From assembly GCA_963921825.1 (NCBI GenBank), contig OY997594.1, forward strand, positions 42,836,557 to 42,900,556: a DNA stretch of 64,000 nucleotides. Reading direction: 5' to 3'. The translations under genes and the position numbers were made by a program. Shown here piece after piece: positions 10,838 through 22,575 of the stretch. Each line of letters begins with the position of its first letter. The first letter of the stretch is position 1. The DNA is from Erodium maritimum (taxonomy: Eukaryota > Streptophyta > Magnoliopsida > Geraniales > Geraniaceae). Below the pieces are notes generated by a model. The model was not told the DNA's origin. It saw nothing but the letters and a program-made list of their open reading frames with translations, and made no database searches.

Positions 10838-11774
10838 CCCTAAGTGTTTGTTCAAATTTGTTTTCCCACACCATCAATTGTATCATTTTATTCTCATGTT
10901 ATCGTTATGGATTCATCGAGTAGTGAGGAGTATGATGTCGTTGAAATCGACTACATAACTTTTCGTGAGAGGACCCGTCAAGCGAATAAAGAGATGTTCG
11001 AGTCTTTAGGGGAAACGGTTAGGGAATCAGAGGCACGGATGACAGATGTCGTTCGGGTGAAGCACAAAAGAAATTATATTTTCAGAGATCGAAGCGATGC
11101 ACATGAACGACTTATGTCCGACTACTTTGCAGTGAAGTCGTTGTATGATGCAAAAATGTTTCGGCGGTGTTTCTGTATGGTGCAAACTGTTTTCATGAAA
11201 CTTGCAGATAGTGTGTTTGAGTTCGATGACTACTTCAAGCAAAAAGTTGATTATCGTGGTCGGGTCGGGTTCTCAATGATTAAAAAGTGTACGACAGCTA
11301 TACAGATGTTGTGCTACGGTTCTTTGGCGGACAACCTTGACGAGTATTTGAAAATGGATGAAACAACGACCCTCGATTGCATGCATCATTTTTGCTTCAC
11401 CACAATCAACGTTTTTGGTGATACATATCTCAAGAAGCTCAATGATAATGATATTGCTTACCTTACGCATGTGAATGAAACGCGTGGTTCCCTAGGTTGT
11501 ATCGGCAACCTATATTGTATGCATTGGGCATGGAAGAATTTTCTAAAAGCTCATTAGGGGTTCACGAGCGGGGCGATCATGATGGACATGCGTTCATGCT
11601 TGAAGAAGTAGCACGACCTGGTTTTGGCATGCATACTTTGGTATGTCGGGTCCAAACAACGATATTAATATTTTGAATCAGCCGTTCATATTTTCTCACG
11701 TATATCGAGGTGAGTAGCACGAAGTTACCTACCTTGAAAATAATGTTGGATTATCACAAACAACTGTGAAATGA

Positions 11775-13672
11775 GAGCAATAGGAGGACTAGAATGACGG
11801 CTAAACTTCTCTCTAAGACGTTGAGGCCAATTCCTTTTCTAGAATTATGTTCGGTGTTACTATCTAGCTATGATTCCTATTGTAAAATCATAGCTTGTTC
11901 TTTGGGGAAGGAGGTTTCTGCTATGTCTTCCATCAAGGCCCGAGATGGTGTTTTTCCAGCAAAGGCGAAGGTCAAGTCTCTGGCCAAAAAGGCTTTGGCC
12001 AAGAAAGCTCGGATCGAGACGATCCCAGTCAAGGATCAGGCCGCACCTTCGGAGGGTGGATCTGCAGGGCTTTGTTCTACCTCAGAGAAGCCACATCAGG
12101 AGACTAGTGTTGTGGGTGATTCGTCCAATTCAAAGTTGCGTCCACAACAGGGGTCTGTTCATATGAGACTTGGTGCGACTCGTGCGTCTTTGGATGCAAT
12201 TCCAATGGTTCAGAATAATTCTTTTGTGCTGCCGGTGGTTGATGCGGATAAAGGATACAAGGTATTTATCCACAACCTCCCTTTTGATACCTCATCGGAT
12301 TTAGTACGAAACTCGTTGGGAGTGTTTGGTGATGTTTAGTCAGTCAAGGTTCTAAAGAAACCAAACCGGAAAGGTCGTTATTTCGGATTCGCAGGGTTCA
12401 AATCCACAGAGTCAGCTCTATAGGCTATAGAGGTACTCAACGGTTTCAAACTGAACGGATATAATCTCTTGGTAGCTATTCCTCGGACGGGATTGGACCA
12501 GTATGGACGTGCACAAACATTGTCCACTTCCCCTGTTCTTCTAACTTCAAAACAGAGCATCGATGGACGCTTAGTCTCTAGCTCGGTGGAGGCGGAACTT
12601 CTCCGGAAAGCTTCATCGGACGGTGGTGCTTCCGAGCTTGCGTGCGCAGCTTCTGCAAGACCAAAGCAGATTGAGAGATCTCCGAGATTGATGAATCCTC
12701 AGGAATCAACGCCTGATTCTTTGGAATCTCCTGTTACGAATTTTCTCGATTCTACGCCCGTGATCCCTACACTCGTGATCCCTGATAGTTCGAATCGCTT
12801 TCCTGTTTTGGAGGAGACGCGAGATGCGCGGTAGGTTTCTGAAATGAGTGGGGAAGAAGGCAGTATGCGTGGGTCGGTTGCGTCTAAGGCTTGCCCGTTT
12901 GGGCTTGATTGTAGGCCAGGTGATATGGGCTCATTTCAGGTTGATGGGCTTGATATCAGTTCTGTTGATACAGGCTCAGTCCAGTCGGCTTGTGAACCCT
13001 TTTTGGCTGATATCTTTAAGCGAATTGGGTCTGACTTGGGCCCGTCATCTGTTGTGGGCCCGGGTCTTGGTGCACAGGTTAAAGACGGTCCCTAGTGGAG
13101 AATTTTTCTCGGGATGAAGCAAATTTGGGAGGTAGTTTTTAAGATAGCCCTTGGAAGGAAACCTTGGATAAATCCCCGATTCCTGAGGGTGAACCAAGGA
13201 AACGTGGACGCCCAAAAAAAAGGTCAGCTGAAGAAAATTGTTTCTCCAGTCGTCTTCTATCAGACAAGAGCCATGACTAGTTCTGATATAAGAGGCGATC
13301 CCGGAAGCTTTACGGTTGATATTGCAAAGAAAAATAGTTCCAGCGATTGGAGTTTCAGCTCGAAAGCGGTCAAAAAGGCAGTTAATTCTCGAGTGTTGAA
13401 GGACGTCGACGAGGATAATCCTGAACTGGGAAATCTAAGTCATGTCCCGGTTTCGAATGTTTTTCTTGCCTGGACCTGTGACAGAAATAGGCTAGGAGGA
13501 GATGTCTGCCTTCCCGCTTGTTTTTTATGTTTTATGTTTTTGTTTTTCTTTATTTGTAGCTCTTTTGAGCTTGTGTCGGTATTGGGAAGACCCCTTGTTA
13601 AGGTCGTCTTATTTTCTTGTTTTCCTGCCTCTTGGAAAGCGCAGAACTAATAAATTTTCGCTTATAAAAAAA
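11775..13672 (+). mobile_element. RRM retroposon copy C, inserted in the Harbinger transposase
   Basis: The longest plus-strand copy. It ends with AATAAATTTTCGCTTATAAA at 13649-13668 and an A tail to 13672. Transposase coding sequence lies on both sides, which brackets the insertion. The 5' boundary is approximate. GAGAGCAATA near 11772 and GAGAGTAGCATA at 13673 could be a diverged target duplication, but the match is imperfect. Confidence 0.75.
11923..13490 (+). pseudogene. RRM-domain ORF of retroposon copy C, several stops
   Basis: The ORF starts MSSIKARDGVFPAKAKVK, with a Lys/Ala-rich basic N-terminus and a Ser-rich linker. The RRM follows: KVFIHNLPF (RNP2), RKGRYFGFAGF (RNP1) and NGFKLNGYNLLVAIP. 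TAG codons fall at 12337-12339, 12421-12423 and near 12832 and 13093, and there are frameshifts near 13100-13250. Downstream blocks are recognisable: IFKRIGSDLGPSS, DSPWKETLDK, a GRPKKR AT-hook-like stretch, FYQTRAMTSSD, FTVDIAKKNSSSDWSFSSK. This copy shows that the family ORF begins well upstream of the RRM with a basic tail. Confidence 0.75.
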
Positions 13673-14324
13673 GAGAGTAGCATAAAGTCTCATTTGAGGT
13701 AAACGGTACGTACTACAACATTACTTACTTCTTAACTGGGAGAATTTACCCACCGTGGGTGACCTTTGTGAAGTCTATCCCTACAACATAACTACTGAAA
13801 CAAGGGCATTTAAGACTCTACAAGCTTGTTTTTTTATCATTTGTAAGTCTGCTCGAGGTTGGGATTGTTGGAAATTTTCTATGATAATACTGGTGTGCAT
13901 TATCATACACAACATGATCGTCGACGATGAACGTTATACCTACCAAGGAGATATTGAACGACTACAATCCGAAGAACCAATCATACCCATCCAACGAGGG
14001 ACATTACCAAGTTACAATTACATCCCAAACCAGACTACCCGAATTGAGGATCGAGCAGTCCACCAACAACGCAAGGCAGATCTAATTGAACACATTTGGA
14101 TTATGTTCAGAGCGGAGGCCATTTTGGATTGTGAAAACCAGTACACGCTTTGTTTATTTTGTTTCCGTATTTAATTTCAATGTATTTCCATTTGGTTTTT
14201 ATATCGGGACGATATGTTCTGGTACATTTTTTTCGTTCTGTTTACTTGTGTTTCGGAAACTTTATTTTACCGTAATATGAACCGTGTCTCTTCCCAATGC
14301 ATCATTTTGGCCAAATCGGTTGCA

Positions 14325-14331
14325 TATAAAA
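14325..14331 (+). promoter_or_regulatory. TATA box of the small Harbinger ORF
   Basis: TATAAAA lies 83 bp upstream of the ATG at 14414. Confidence 0.5.
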
Positions 14332-14413
14332 GGCAACTCATCCTCATCTACAAAAGGAAACAAAACCTTACCATATTTCATCATCCTTCCAAATTTAGTC
14401 CACAGCCAAAATA

Positions 14414-14664
14414 ATGGAGTCCGAGAATGAAAGTGGTGTTTCTCAAGCTGATATGGGTCCACCACCATCAATGTACATGATCGAGCGAGAAGAACGTTGG
14501 TGTGGTAGGTTCGAGCGCACAAAAGCCCGCCTTATGAAGTACCAGATGTCATTGACCAGAAAATACGCTGAAACCGTTGCTTTGGACACATCCGAATAGA
14601 CCCCGCTCGAGAAGGCCAACCACGAGGCTCTTATGTTTGAAATGCTTCGAGTTATGAACCACAA
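14414..14664 (+). pseudogene. Small Harbinger-associated ORF
   Basis: Begins MESENESGVSQADMGPPPSM and reads 61 codons to a TAG at 14597-14599. It then continues in the same frame (TPLEKANHEALMFEMLRVM) to a TAA near 14664, so the original protein was about 83 residues. It is charged and probably helical. I do not recognise a domain. Its place between transposase and ORF1, with its own TATA box, suggests an accessory protein of the transposon or a broken ORF1 tail. Confidence 0.45.
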
Positions 14665-14935
14665 CTAAGACATGTTAAATATTTTTTTTGTTTTCTATCG
14701 TTGTACTCGGTGTCAAACACGGTTCGTTTCATTTTGTATTTGGAAACCAACCCATCAAGTTCGAAATAACTATCTCTTAAGTTTTTGTGTCTTATTTGGA
14801 TGATTCTGCCCTTGTACACATGTAACATTCACTTTGACCAATTCTACCAAATGGATAAACTTTTACAATTTCATCCAAGTAAAAGAAACCCTAACGAATA
14901 TGCCATATCATTAAGTGCAGCGACTCTCCTGCTCC

Positions 14936-14942
14936 TATATAA
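14936..14942 (+). promoter_or_regulatory. TATA box upstream of Harbinger ORF1
   Basis: TATATAA at 14936-14942 precedes the Myb-like ORF1 remnant. Confidence 0.45.
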
Positions 14943-15127
14943 GCCACTCAACAAACTCCCTCTTCCTTGCAGATTCGGCGTCACTCTTTCTTCTTCACCT
15001 TCATATTTTCCATTTTACAGATTCAGCGGCAACACTTTTCATACACATGGTCGTTCATACACATTGCGCCAATATAGATCAATGAGGAGGAGAGGTGACT
15101 GGTTGTTGTACGGATGGTTCACACTGA

Positions 15128-15499
15128 CATCATAGAGAGTTTTGGCGCCATCTCTACGACGACCGGAAAACTATGGTTTTGTCTCCATTTCCTCATACCG
15201 AGAAGCAGCTCAAAGGTCATTGGCAAAAGACCAATGTACGGATGAAGCGCTTCGAGGTGGTGTTCTTGCAGACCCGGCATGAGCTCGGTCCAACCGCCAC
15301 CGAAGCGGAGGTGCTCCTCGAGGTGAATCGTTCACATGCCCATAATGTCAACCTCCCCTTCAATAAGCATGAGTGGTGGGCGTCTGTTTGGGAATGTCCA
15401 AAATGGCGCATGTACAATGGGTTCGCCAACCTTTTAGTTTGGGTGGTGGTGTGTTTTGTTGGTTATCGGGTTTTGTTGTTTCTCAGGTTTGCGTTGTAA
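15128..15499 (+). pseudogene. Harbinger ORF1 remnant, Myb/trihelix-like
   Basis: The frame opens after a stop at 15125 and reads REFWRHLYDDRKTM, TEKQLKGHWQKTNVRMKRFE, then ATEAEVLLEVNRSHAHNVN and HEWWASVWECPKW. This pattern (a Trp, then basic helix, then a conserved KW block) is typical of the plant Harbinger ORF1, the DNA-binding partner of the transposase. The N-terminal helix of the Myb-like domain is missing or lies in another frame around 15050-15120. The hydrophobic C-terminal extension after 15432 is probably read-through into non-coding sequence. Confidence 0.55.
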
Positions 15500-16066
15500 A
15501 TTCTTTTGCTCATTTGCAAAAATAATAATAATTTCTAACTTCGATTTTCGTTGTTTTTTCTATTGTTTTAAATTTAATTTAATTTTTTTACAATTTGACG
15601 TCTATTCCCTATGTGAAGGAAAAAACAACAGATTGCGATTCGGGGTCTAATTCCCATCTATTTTCAAAAAAAAAAACTCAATTGTTCTTATATGGTGACC
15701 CATTATTGTGGTTTTTGTAACGTGCATTCATCTGTTTGTCTATAGGCAACGAATTGGATCATTATTTGCAATCAACTCTGAAAATGGGCTGAAACAGTTA
15801 AAAAAAAGACTAGGTTTGTGGCCATAGCTATCGCTTAGAATACCTTTCCTTAGCTGCTGTTTGACAAAGAAAAGTAGAGACAAAATCAGAATATCTATAT
15901 TCGGGATACATACAATATTTAACTGAAAAGAGACTACAGAAAGTATCTGGATTTGCAGTAGCTGCATTGAGCATGTACAGTCTGATATTTGGACAACGAC
16001 ATTGAAAGAGCTACTGAAATTATCCAACTCCAGCTTGCTGCACTGATGTGGTTGCATTGCCACAAG
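15500..16066. other. AT-rich intergenic sequence and probable 3' UTR of the acetyltransferase-like gene
   Basis: 15500-15740 is AT-rich with an A run at 15665-15676 and no recognisable ORF. 15740-16066 lies just downstream (minus strand) of the stop codon at 16069-16067 and is probably its 3' UTR. Confidence 0.4.
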
Positions 16067-18106
16067 TCAAAGCTTCCAATAAATTCCTAGTCGGTGCAGA
16101 ATGCCAGCTACTACGCCCCAGAATAATATTTCACCAAACACGACATAAAGCAAAATGCCTAATCTCCTTGAATGCCAAACTCCAATAAATATGTGCTTTT
16201 GAATCCAATATATCTGCATTATGGCTTTGGTTAATATGATGATAAGAGGAAACTCTGAGCTAAAACAATCCTAATCTTACTGAAATAATGAGCTGACCTA
16301 CCAGTGTGTTGTGGGGATCATCGTAGTACCATCCATTAATGAATCCCGCGAAGATGCCTTCAGCTGCCATAACATACACAAACATAGCATTCATACCAAT
16401 CCATTCCAGCAGCAAGAACAAGTACCTCAACCTCAACATATCCACCTAGCACAAGAAACCAGAGATATTTATGGTCCCTCGCTATTTCGTATCCAACTTC
16501 ACTACATACAAGGAATCAATCAGATTCACAAAGAGTATACCAGGATGTACAAGGCGGAGAACATCAATGCTGCAGCTCCCGAAGTAAGGCAAACATAGCT
16601 TAAAGTATACAACTGTTTATTTAACGGCATGGCTACAGTTGGGGCAAATGAGAGATCAGGAAACACAGAGACAAATGACACAACAGATGCGTAGGTTTCG
16701 CTTTTTTATTCTCACCGTGACTAAAATGAAGAATAATTCCTAAAATGAGTAGAGCAGAACCCATGAGAACCCAATGCTTCAGTCTGGCTGAATGACCCTG
16801 TTAGTGACAACCAGACATGAACGACGCAGAAACAGCGTAGGCACAAGGCACTTGAAAATGAAACAAACCTTCAAATTTATGAGCACATGGCCGAAATGCA
16901 CTCCAACTATTGTAGAGAGAATAGAACTCATCGAGCTGCACATTACATGCCTCTTAGTAAATTTTCGAGAACATACAAGTTTATCCTTTTTCTTACAATG
17001 TAATTACACAAATGGCTTGCTACTAACGAGTAATGGTTATTTTTTGAACTTATGCAGGATAAATAGCTTTCATTACATTGACACCTTGGTAAGTTGGAGA
17101 ATTAGATTGCATGCGCTGGTTGCGGTGCAGATGAAACAAACCTGTCCTGAATAAAGAAATTTAAAAAGGATGAATTACATACCTTAAGACCCCCTCAGGT
17201 TCAAAGGGTGCATGACACCATGATGGAGCATTGGTTCGGAAAGGGCCTTCATATGGTGAATGTTCAGTACAAGCCTGCAAAATTTCAGTAACATTATATA
17301 TCTCTAACAGTCATCAGCTCAAATATGGTCTAAATTTCAAAGATATGTGAAGTAGCGATAGACAAAAGAGCCACACTCACCTTAGATCTCCTCCATGCTG
17401 GATGTTTATACATGTGATTGATTCCTAGTACTACTCTGTCAATATATCCTACTGCATTACAAGGAGGGTCCAGCTTCCCTTTGACATTGCAGGTTATCTT
17501 AAATGAACGGGAAGTATAGTTATTCAACATTGTGTTCTCCTAATGTGAATGAGTAAACTTAGGAAAAAGAAAAGGTTACGAGCATCTTACATTAAAAATC
17601 TTGCCATAATCAACTCCATCTCTATTGTTATCAGTAAATTGCCAATCAGGAACATGTACTCCATAAATTACAGCCAAGTACACAGCAACTATACAGGCAC
17701 CCACCATCCTGCAAATGGATAGCTCAAAATAAATATAAGTGGACTTTATCACTACTAGCACCAACAGACTACAGTATAAATCTACAAGAACACACAATAA
17801 AACTAAATCACACACATACCAGTGCCAACAATATAATTTGAAAAAAGACAACCATCCAGGTGACAGCTCCTTGGGGTGTGCAGCTTTCGTAAATATTTCT
17901 ACAAGTGCCACTACTAGATATGCAAGAGCAATTCTCTAGAAACAAGAGCGAAAACTAACACATGAACATTTTGCAGAAAATGACGACATTCTGACAATAT
18001 CAAATGTAAGAATGTTGAAACACATTTACCTGGAGAATACCACACCACCTTATTACTTTCATGTTGACACCATAGGTAAGTTTGTCAGGAGCATGTGAGA
18101 AGCCTC
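16067..18106 (-). CDS. 3' exons 3-12 of the acetyltransferase-like gene
   Basis: Ten exons are intact, with no stop or frameshift. Exon 3 reads GGFSHAPDKLTYGVNMKVIR to ILQ; exon 4 RIALAYLVVALVEIF; exon 5 YGVHVPDWQFTDNN; exon 6 the Pro-rich KLDPPCNAVGYIDR loop; exon 7 CTEHSPYEGPF and PSWCHAPFEPEG; exons 8-11 several membrane helices; exon 12 HIFIGVWHSRRLGILLYVVF and IYWKL before TGA. The preservation suggests that the exon loss upstream is recent, or that a functional copy exists elsewhere. Sequence just 5' of exon 3 belongs to a truncated copia LTR. Confidence 0.75.
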
Positions 18107-18640
18107 CTTCATAACATAATGGAGCAAAGTTATAATCATATTGAGAGAGAATAATATCTGGATTTTGCATTGCCTTGAATATCAATGCCATTTGGTATTC
18201 ATAGGGAGAGGGAAAAGAGTTTGAAACTTGAATAGATTTCTCAAGATATTTGATAGCGTATTAGAATTCCAATGTAATTCAAATCTTGATCGACAGCCCC
18301 CTCAAATTGATGTCATTGGATAAACCAACAACAAGTAATCGGAAAGAAACTTGTGACGTTGTCAAGGAAGAGCTTTGGTAAGGATATCAGTCACTTAAAG
18401 AACGGTAGGAACATGAGGTTGAGAAAAACCGGAGACTCATATGCCTTACGAATAAAATGACAATCAACCTCAATATGCTTAGTCCGGTCGTGATAGACAA
18501 GCTTAGTTGTAATATGAATGGCTATGGTATTATCAACATGCAGAGGTGTGGTCCCATGTGGTGGAAATCCACATAACCAAATAATTTTACAGCACACAAC
18601 AGACATCGCAATATATTCAGACTTAAGGTAGTGCATTTGT
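18107..18640 (-). mobile_element. Copia RNase H end, polypurine tract and partial LTR
   Basis: Minus-strand reading gives KSEYIAMSVVCCKIIWLCGF, TPLHVDNTIAIHITTKLVYH, RTKHIEVDCHFIRKAYES and, after decay, PHVPTVL and VTDILTKALP. This is the C-terminal RNase H of a Ty1/copia polyprotein. GAGGGGGC at 18296-18303 is the polypurine tract, and the 3' LTR starts TGTCGATC at 18295. The LTR is cut off where exon 3 of the acetyltransferase-like gene begins (near 18107-18190), so this junction marks a deletion. Confidence 0.75.
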
Positions 18641-18841
18641 CATTTTGAAATGTTGAGTAGTGTAGTGTTCGTGACCAATACTTACGAATAAGTTTCGATA
18701 TTTAACCCTAAAATAAATTATAGTATTATCTAAGATATCTTCATTCATAGTTTTCTAGTTTGCAGGGATTATATTCAATGTATTTTCATTTTCCTAGCTA
18801 TAGGCTGATGTTTAAGTGCTACCTTAGAATCGAATAAAGGC
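18641..18841. other. Short AT-rich spacer between copia fragments
   Basis: No coding or structural signal was seen in these 200 bp. Confidence 0.3.
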
Positions 18842-19690
18842 ATGAAATTGAAGAGTCACTCAATCCTGATGATGTTTCCATTGATGAGCTGCAAGGCTCA
18901 TGAGCAGAGAATTAATTATGGAGCTAGTCGAGGAATGGCAATGGACGAACAAGCCTTGAAGGTCCCTTTTAATACCAGGGCAGCTGAAGCATATGGTCGA
19001 GGAAAGAGGCAAGGGAAGATTCAATTCATACTCCAGAGGAAGAGGGCATAATCAAAGCTCAAGGTTTGACATATCCAACATCAATTGCCGTGAGTATGGT
19101 CATTATAGGCCAGAATGTTCTAATTTCTATAGAGGTCAGAACTCTATTTATGCTGAGATAAAAGAAGAGACCACCTTATTAATGGCATACCATGATATTG
19201 ATGAGAAGTCTAAAAAAAATTGTGGTATTTAGACTCAGGTTGCAGTAATTAAATGTGTGGTAATAAAATATTATTCTCTGTCTTGGGTGAATCTTTTAGA
19301 GATACATTAAGTTTGGAGACAAACAACTCTACTGATCCTGTTATGGGGAAAGGAATTATTAATGTTCGTATGAAGAATGATGTTGTTGACAAAGTTGCTA
19401 GTGTGTTTGATGTTCCGGATTTAAAAAGCAACTTGCAGAGCTTGGGACAAAAACAGGAGGATGGTTATGAGATTACCATTACAAATGGAGTTTGTCTCAT
19501 TACAGATTCAAGGAGAGGTGTGATTGTTCGGGGTAAGGTGACAACAAACTATTTATTTCCCATAATCACTCAAAATGATAGTTCAAGTGCACAGAACTGC
19601 TTTGTTGCAAAAGGGCTACAAACTCTGGAGAATGTGTATGGAGACAATTCTTCCGAAATTTATTTCTCTAACAACAATGGGTGAAGATTG
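18842..19690 (+). pseudogene. Copia gag zinc-knuckle to protease fragment
   Basis: The reading (with frame changes near 18990 and 19230) gives gag C-terminal blocks SLNPDDVSIDELQGS and RGKGRFNSYSRGRGHNQSS. A knuckle follows, NCREYGHYRPEC, in which the second Cys is lost. TLLMAYHDIDE, a protease/gag-pre-integrase segment (MCGNKILFSVLGESFRDTL, MGKGIINVRMKNDVV, VFDVPDLKSNLQSLG) and ITNGVCLITDSRRGVIV come next. The usual WYLDTGCSNHM protease motif is reduced by a stop at 19230. It is non-functional and lies in the lost-exon interval of the acetyltransferase-like gene. Confidence 0.75.
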
Positions 19691-20330
19691 TGCTCTTGAA
19701 AAGAAACATCGTGATCATTTTCCTAGAAACAGTACATGAAACAAATAATTATTTGAGATCCTTCACACGAGATCATCGAATTCCTTTTCATGTACTGCTT
19801 CTAAGAAAATGAACATGATGTTGCTTTCCAACAACACAATCTTCTCTACTATTGATAGAGAAGATTTATTTGGAAGACCTTGCACCATCCACTTATCCTC
19901 CAGAGTTTGTAGCCCTTTTGCAACAAGGCATTTCTGTGCACTTGAACTATCATTTTGGGTGATTATGAGAACTGAATGATTTTTTGTCATCTTACACCGA
20001 ACAGTCACACTTCTCCTTGAATCTACAATGAGACAAACTCCATTTTTAATGGTACTCTCATAACTATCCTCCTTTAGTTTTCCAAAGCTCAGCAAGTTGC
20101 TTATCAAATCTGGAACATAAAACATACTAACATCTTTCTCAACATCATTCTTCATGCGAACCTTAATAATTCATTTCCCCATAACAGGAACAGTAGAGTT
20201 GTTTCCAAACTTCACTATATCTCTAAAAGATTTATCCAAAGCAGAGAATAATAATTTATTACCACACACATAATTACTTCAACCTCAGTCTATATACCAC
20301 ATATTTTTAGACTTGTCATCAATATCATGT
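19195..20330. repeat. Large inverted repeat of copia protease-region sequence
   Basis: The plus-strand arm (about 19195-19742) and the minus-strand arm (about 20330-19785) encode the same protease-region stretch. Both contain the MKNDV, VPDL, NGVCLI, ITQNDSSSAQ and LVAKGLQTLE-type blocks. The arms diverge by substitutions and small indels. The spacer is only about 40 bp, centred near 19764, so a transcript across it could fold into a hairpin of about 500 bp. Confidence 0.8.
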
Positions 20331-21650
20331 TTCAGCAGAAGAAGAGGCCCGCAGGACCGGTAACAATTGACGATTTAGGGGATCGGATAGATGGACTCTC
20401 GACCAGAGAGGTTGTGCTCCTGGCGGCAGACATTGGGGGTCGAGGCGTTCTACTGGCAGCCCGTTTTCTAACCTCTAAGCCGTTATACTGTCGGGCGATG
20501 GCCAAGAGCATGACGGACCAGTAGAAGGTCTAGAATCTGAAAGACCCTGTTTTGGGCTTTGGTGCAGTGAGCTCTTTTTTCAGATCAACGGTACAGAGGG
20601 ACAGAGGGATCGGGTGCTCCAAGACCAGCCATGGGCTTCCTAGGGAAACATGGTCGTCTTGACAAAACCGAGGCCATAGCTGAGGATACGGGACATCCAA
20701 TTCTCACACATCTCGATGTGGATTCGGGTGGTGAACCTCTCGGTGGGAGCGTGGAACCAAGGGTGGCGTACAAGATTGGAAATTCCCTGGGGAGGTGCAT
20801 GGAGGTGGATGATGACGTTCGTGGCATGAGCTGGGGAGAATATGTATGCGTCCAAGTGGATGTGGATATAGGCAACCGCTCGAACAATGACTATTATTCT
20901 GTATTTTGGAATATGAGGTTCAAACTATGCTATATTTTTCAATGAGCACTTACCTAACCATTGTTATGACTGCGAAAGACTGGAACACAAGGAATGTCCA
21001 TTCTTCTATCATCAGACCGCCCTTATCGAGGGCACTATGGGAGACTATCAGGAACTGCAAGGAGCAAGTACCTGAACAGGTATGGAAAAGACAGACCAGG
21101 ACATAAGCGGGGCACCCTAGGACATCTCGGTCACGGTTTCTGACGCTAGTAACATTTGGTTGGATGAACCAAGGCCGGTACGGAGAGGAATGCGCATTTC
21201 AGAACCCGGCCCAAACCAGGGTCGAGCCATAAAGGCAAGGCAAAGATGGGGTATCAAGCCCTTCTTTAGGTCTACCAGGAGAAATTTCCTTATGTTAGGC
21301 ACGATTGTGTCGAACCATCTCCTTCGTCACTGGAGAATTTCCCTTTGTCACCAGAAGGAACTCCCCATCCAGGCAATCTGTTTCTCTTCAGGTTCTCGAC
21401 TAGGCCAACCTGAGAGGACAAGTGAAAAAACGGAACCCCTATTCCTAGTGCGGCGGCCTCGAGCACCTTCTAGGCCTAGGGAAATGACTAGTGGAGGACT
21501 TTCTGGGCCAAGACAGAAAGGAAGATCCGTCTGAATCTGAGGGGACACCAAAGCAACTAGCACAGGGTAGGAAACACCCCGACCTATCCCAATAAGGACG
21601 GGAAGGATTGGTAGGGGGTCCAATACTTCCCACCTACCGACCATAAGGTG
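20327..21650 (+). pseudogene. DUF4283/zf-CCHC_4 (LINE ORF1-type) pseudogene
   Basis: The N-terminal part reads IDDLGDRIDGLSTREVVLLA and AARFLTSKPLYCRAMAKSM, the pattern of DUF4283 proteins. After several stops and frameshifts a zinc-knuckle-like segment follows near 20945-20995 (LPNHCYDCERLEHKEC), with the last spacer shortened. Downstream is Pro/Arg-rich decayed sequence. These proteins are mostly ORF1 products of plant LINEs or their relatives. Its position inside the acetyltransferase-like gene makes it part of the insertion that replaced the missing exon. Confidence 0.5.
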
Positions 21651-22575
21651 GCATCGTTTCCACCTAGTATCGATGCGACAAACTGCATATTGATTCAGTT
21701 TTTACTACATATGATAGGTAGAAGGAGGCAACACTCTTCCCGGACACGGAAACCAGCCGCTTCGATCTTATCACTTCAAAGTCCAATTACCCGACCCGAG
21801 CTCGAGACTACAAACAGATGGGTTTAGTGGAAGCATACCAGAGGCGATTCGAGAAACTGTTGGCCTAGATGCTAACTCTTACATCCCAGTAGGAGATGAC
21901 GATTTTTGTCAGTGGACCCAAGGAAGCAATCACTATTGATGTGGAAAATGATGGAAAGTTGACAAGGTGGACAAATCAGAAATTAAACAAGAAAACTTAC
22001 CTTGTAACAAGAGACCCCAAAAGAGGAGTTTGCAAGTTCTAAGTAGCACCTTTCTAACGGCCATAGACTTGTTCGGTATTCTCTACACCAAAAATGAGCT
22101 TCTGTAAATACATATTGACCGACCATAACTATGCAATTTAGTTCCAGAGTAGAAAGATACAAAGTGATATGAGAGTATGTTCACCTAATAATTAAGTTTC
22201 TGAATATGGGTGAACACCAAGTTTCAATAAATCCGAATGAAAAAACCGATCAAACCCGGTAAAGCTTAAATAAAGACATACAACATGTACACATGATTTA
22301 TGTAGTCTGAGGAAAAGATAGGACACAATGGAATGTGAATGGTACATTTTAAAACTAAAAACTATTTTACATGTAATAAATTACATGACCTCACGGTTTC
22401 TAATCATGTGATAAAGTTGAACTTAGCAACAAGCACGCCAAATTAGAATTTGTTTGCAACGAACTACTTCATCAACAAAAGAAGTTCAAATTAAACCAGC
22501 TAGGTAGCTGATAATCTTATATTAGCAAAATGGCAAATGGGTAAATGATTGAAGATGAAATGTAAAGCAGTGCAC
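21651..22575. other. Remnant of intron 2, no gene seen
   Basis: 21651-22080 still has moderate GC and may be the tail of the DUF4283 retroposon. 22080-22575 is AT-rich and looks like original intron sequence. I looked on the minus strand for the missing acetyltransferase exon (basic helix then LLFWGLLLQ) and did not find it. Confidence 0.35.

Larger units (their letters stand above)
10907..14174 (+). pseudogene. PIF/Harbinger transposase, split by retroposon copy C
   Basis: The N-terminal part (10907-11557, then decayed to about 11760) starts MDSSSSEEYDVVEIDY. It carries the family blocks RDRSDAHERLMSDYF, MFRRCFCMVQTVF, IKKCTTAIQMLCYGSLADN and LGCIGNLYCMHWAWKNF; the last corresponds to the DDE region around the second catalytic residue, with Asn where Asp is usual. 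After a stop, SGSKQRY-type sequence is still traceable. The C-terminal part resumes at about 13690 (YEVNGTYYNITYFL, YPPWVTFVKS) and runs through IILVCIIIHNMIVDDER to QQRKADLIEHIWIMFRA. Stops, frameshifts and a 1.9-kb insertion make it inactive. Confidence 0.8.
10529..15500 (+). mobile_element. PIF/Harbinger transposon, decayed, with inner retroposon
   Basis: The left end has the PIF-type TTAGAGCACCCATATTGGGG at 10526-10545. It contains three TATA-led transcription units in the same direction: a transposase (10907-14174, split by RRM copy C at about 11780-13672), a small ORF (14414-14664) and a Myb/trihelix-like ORF1 (15128-15499). No matching right terminal repeat was found between 15500 and 15740, so the right limit is approximate. 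Confidence 0.7.

Noticed and set aside
18000..18191. Separate small gene starting MALIFKAMQNPDII
   Set aside because: It is the fusion of copia LTR sequence with exon 3 of the acetyltransferase-like gene.
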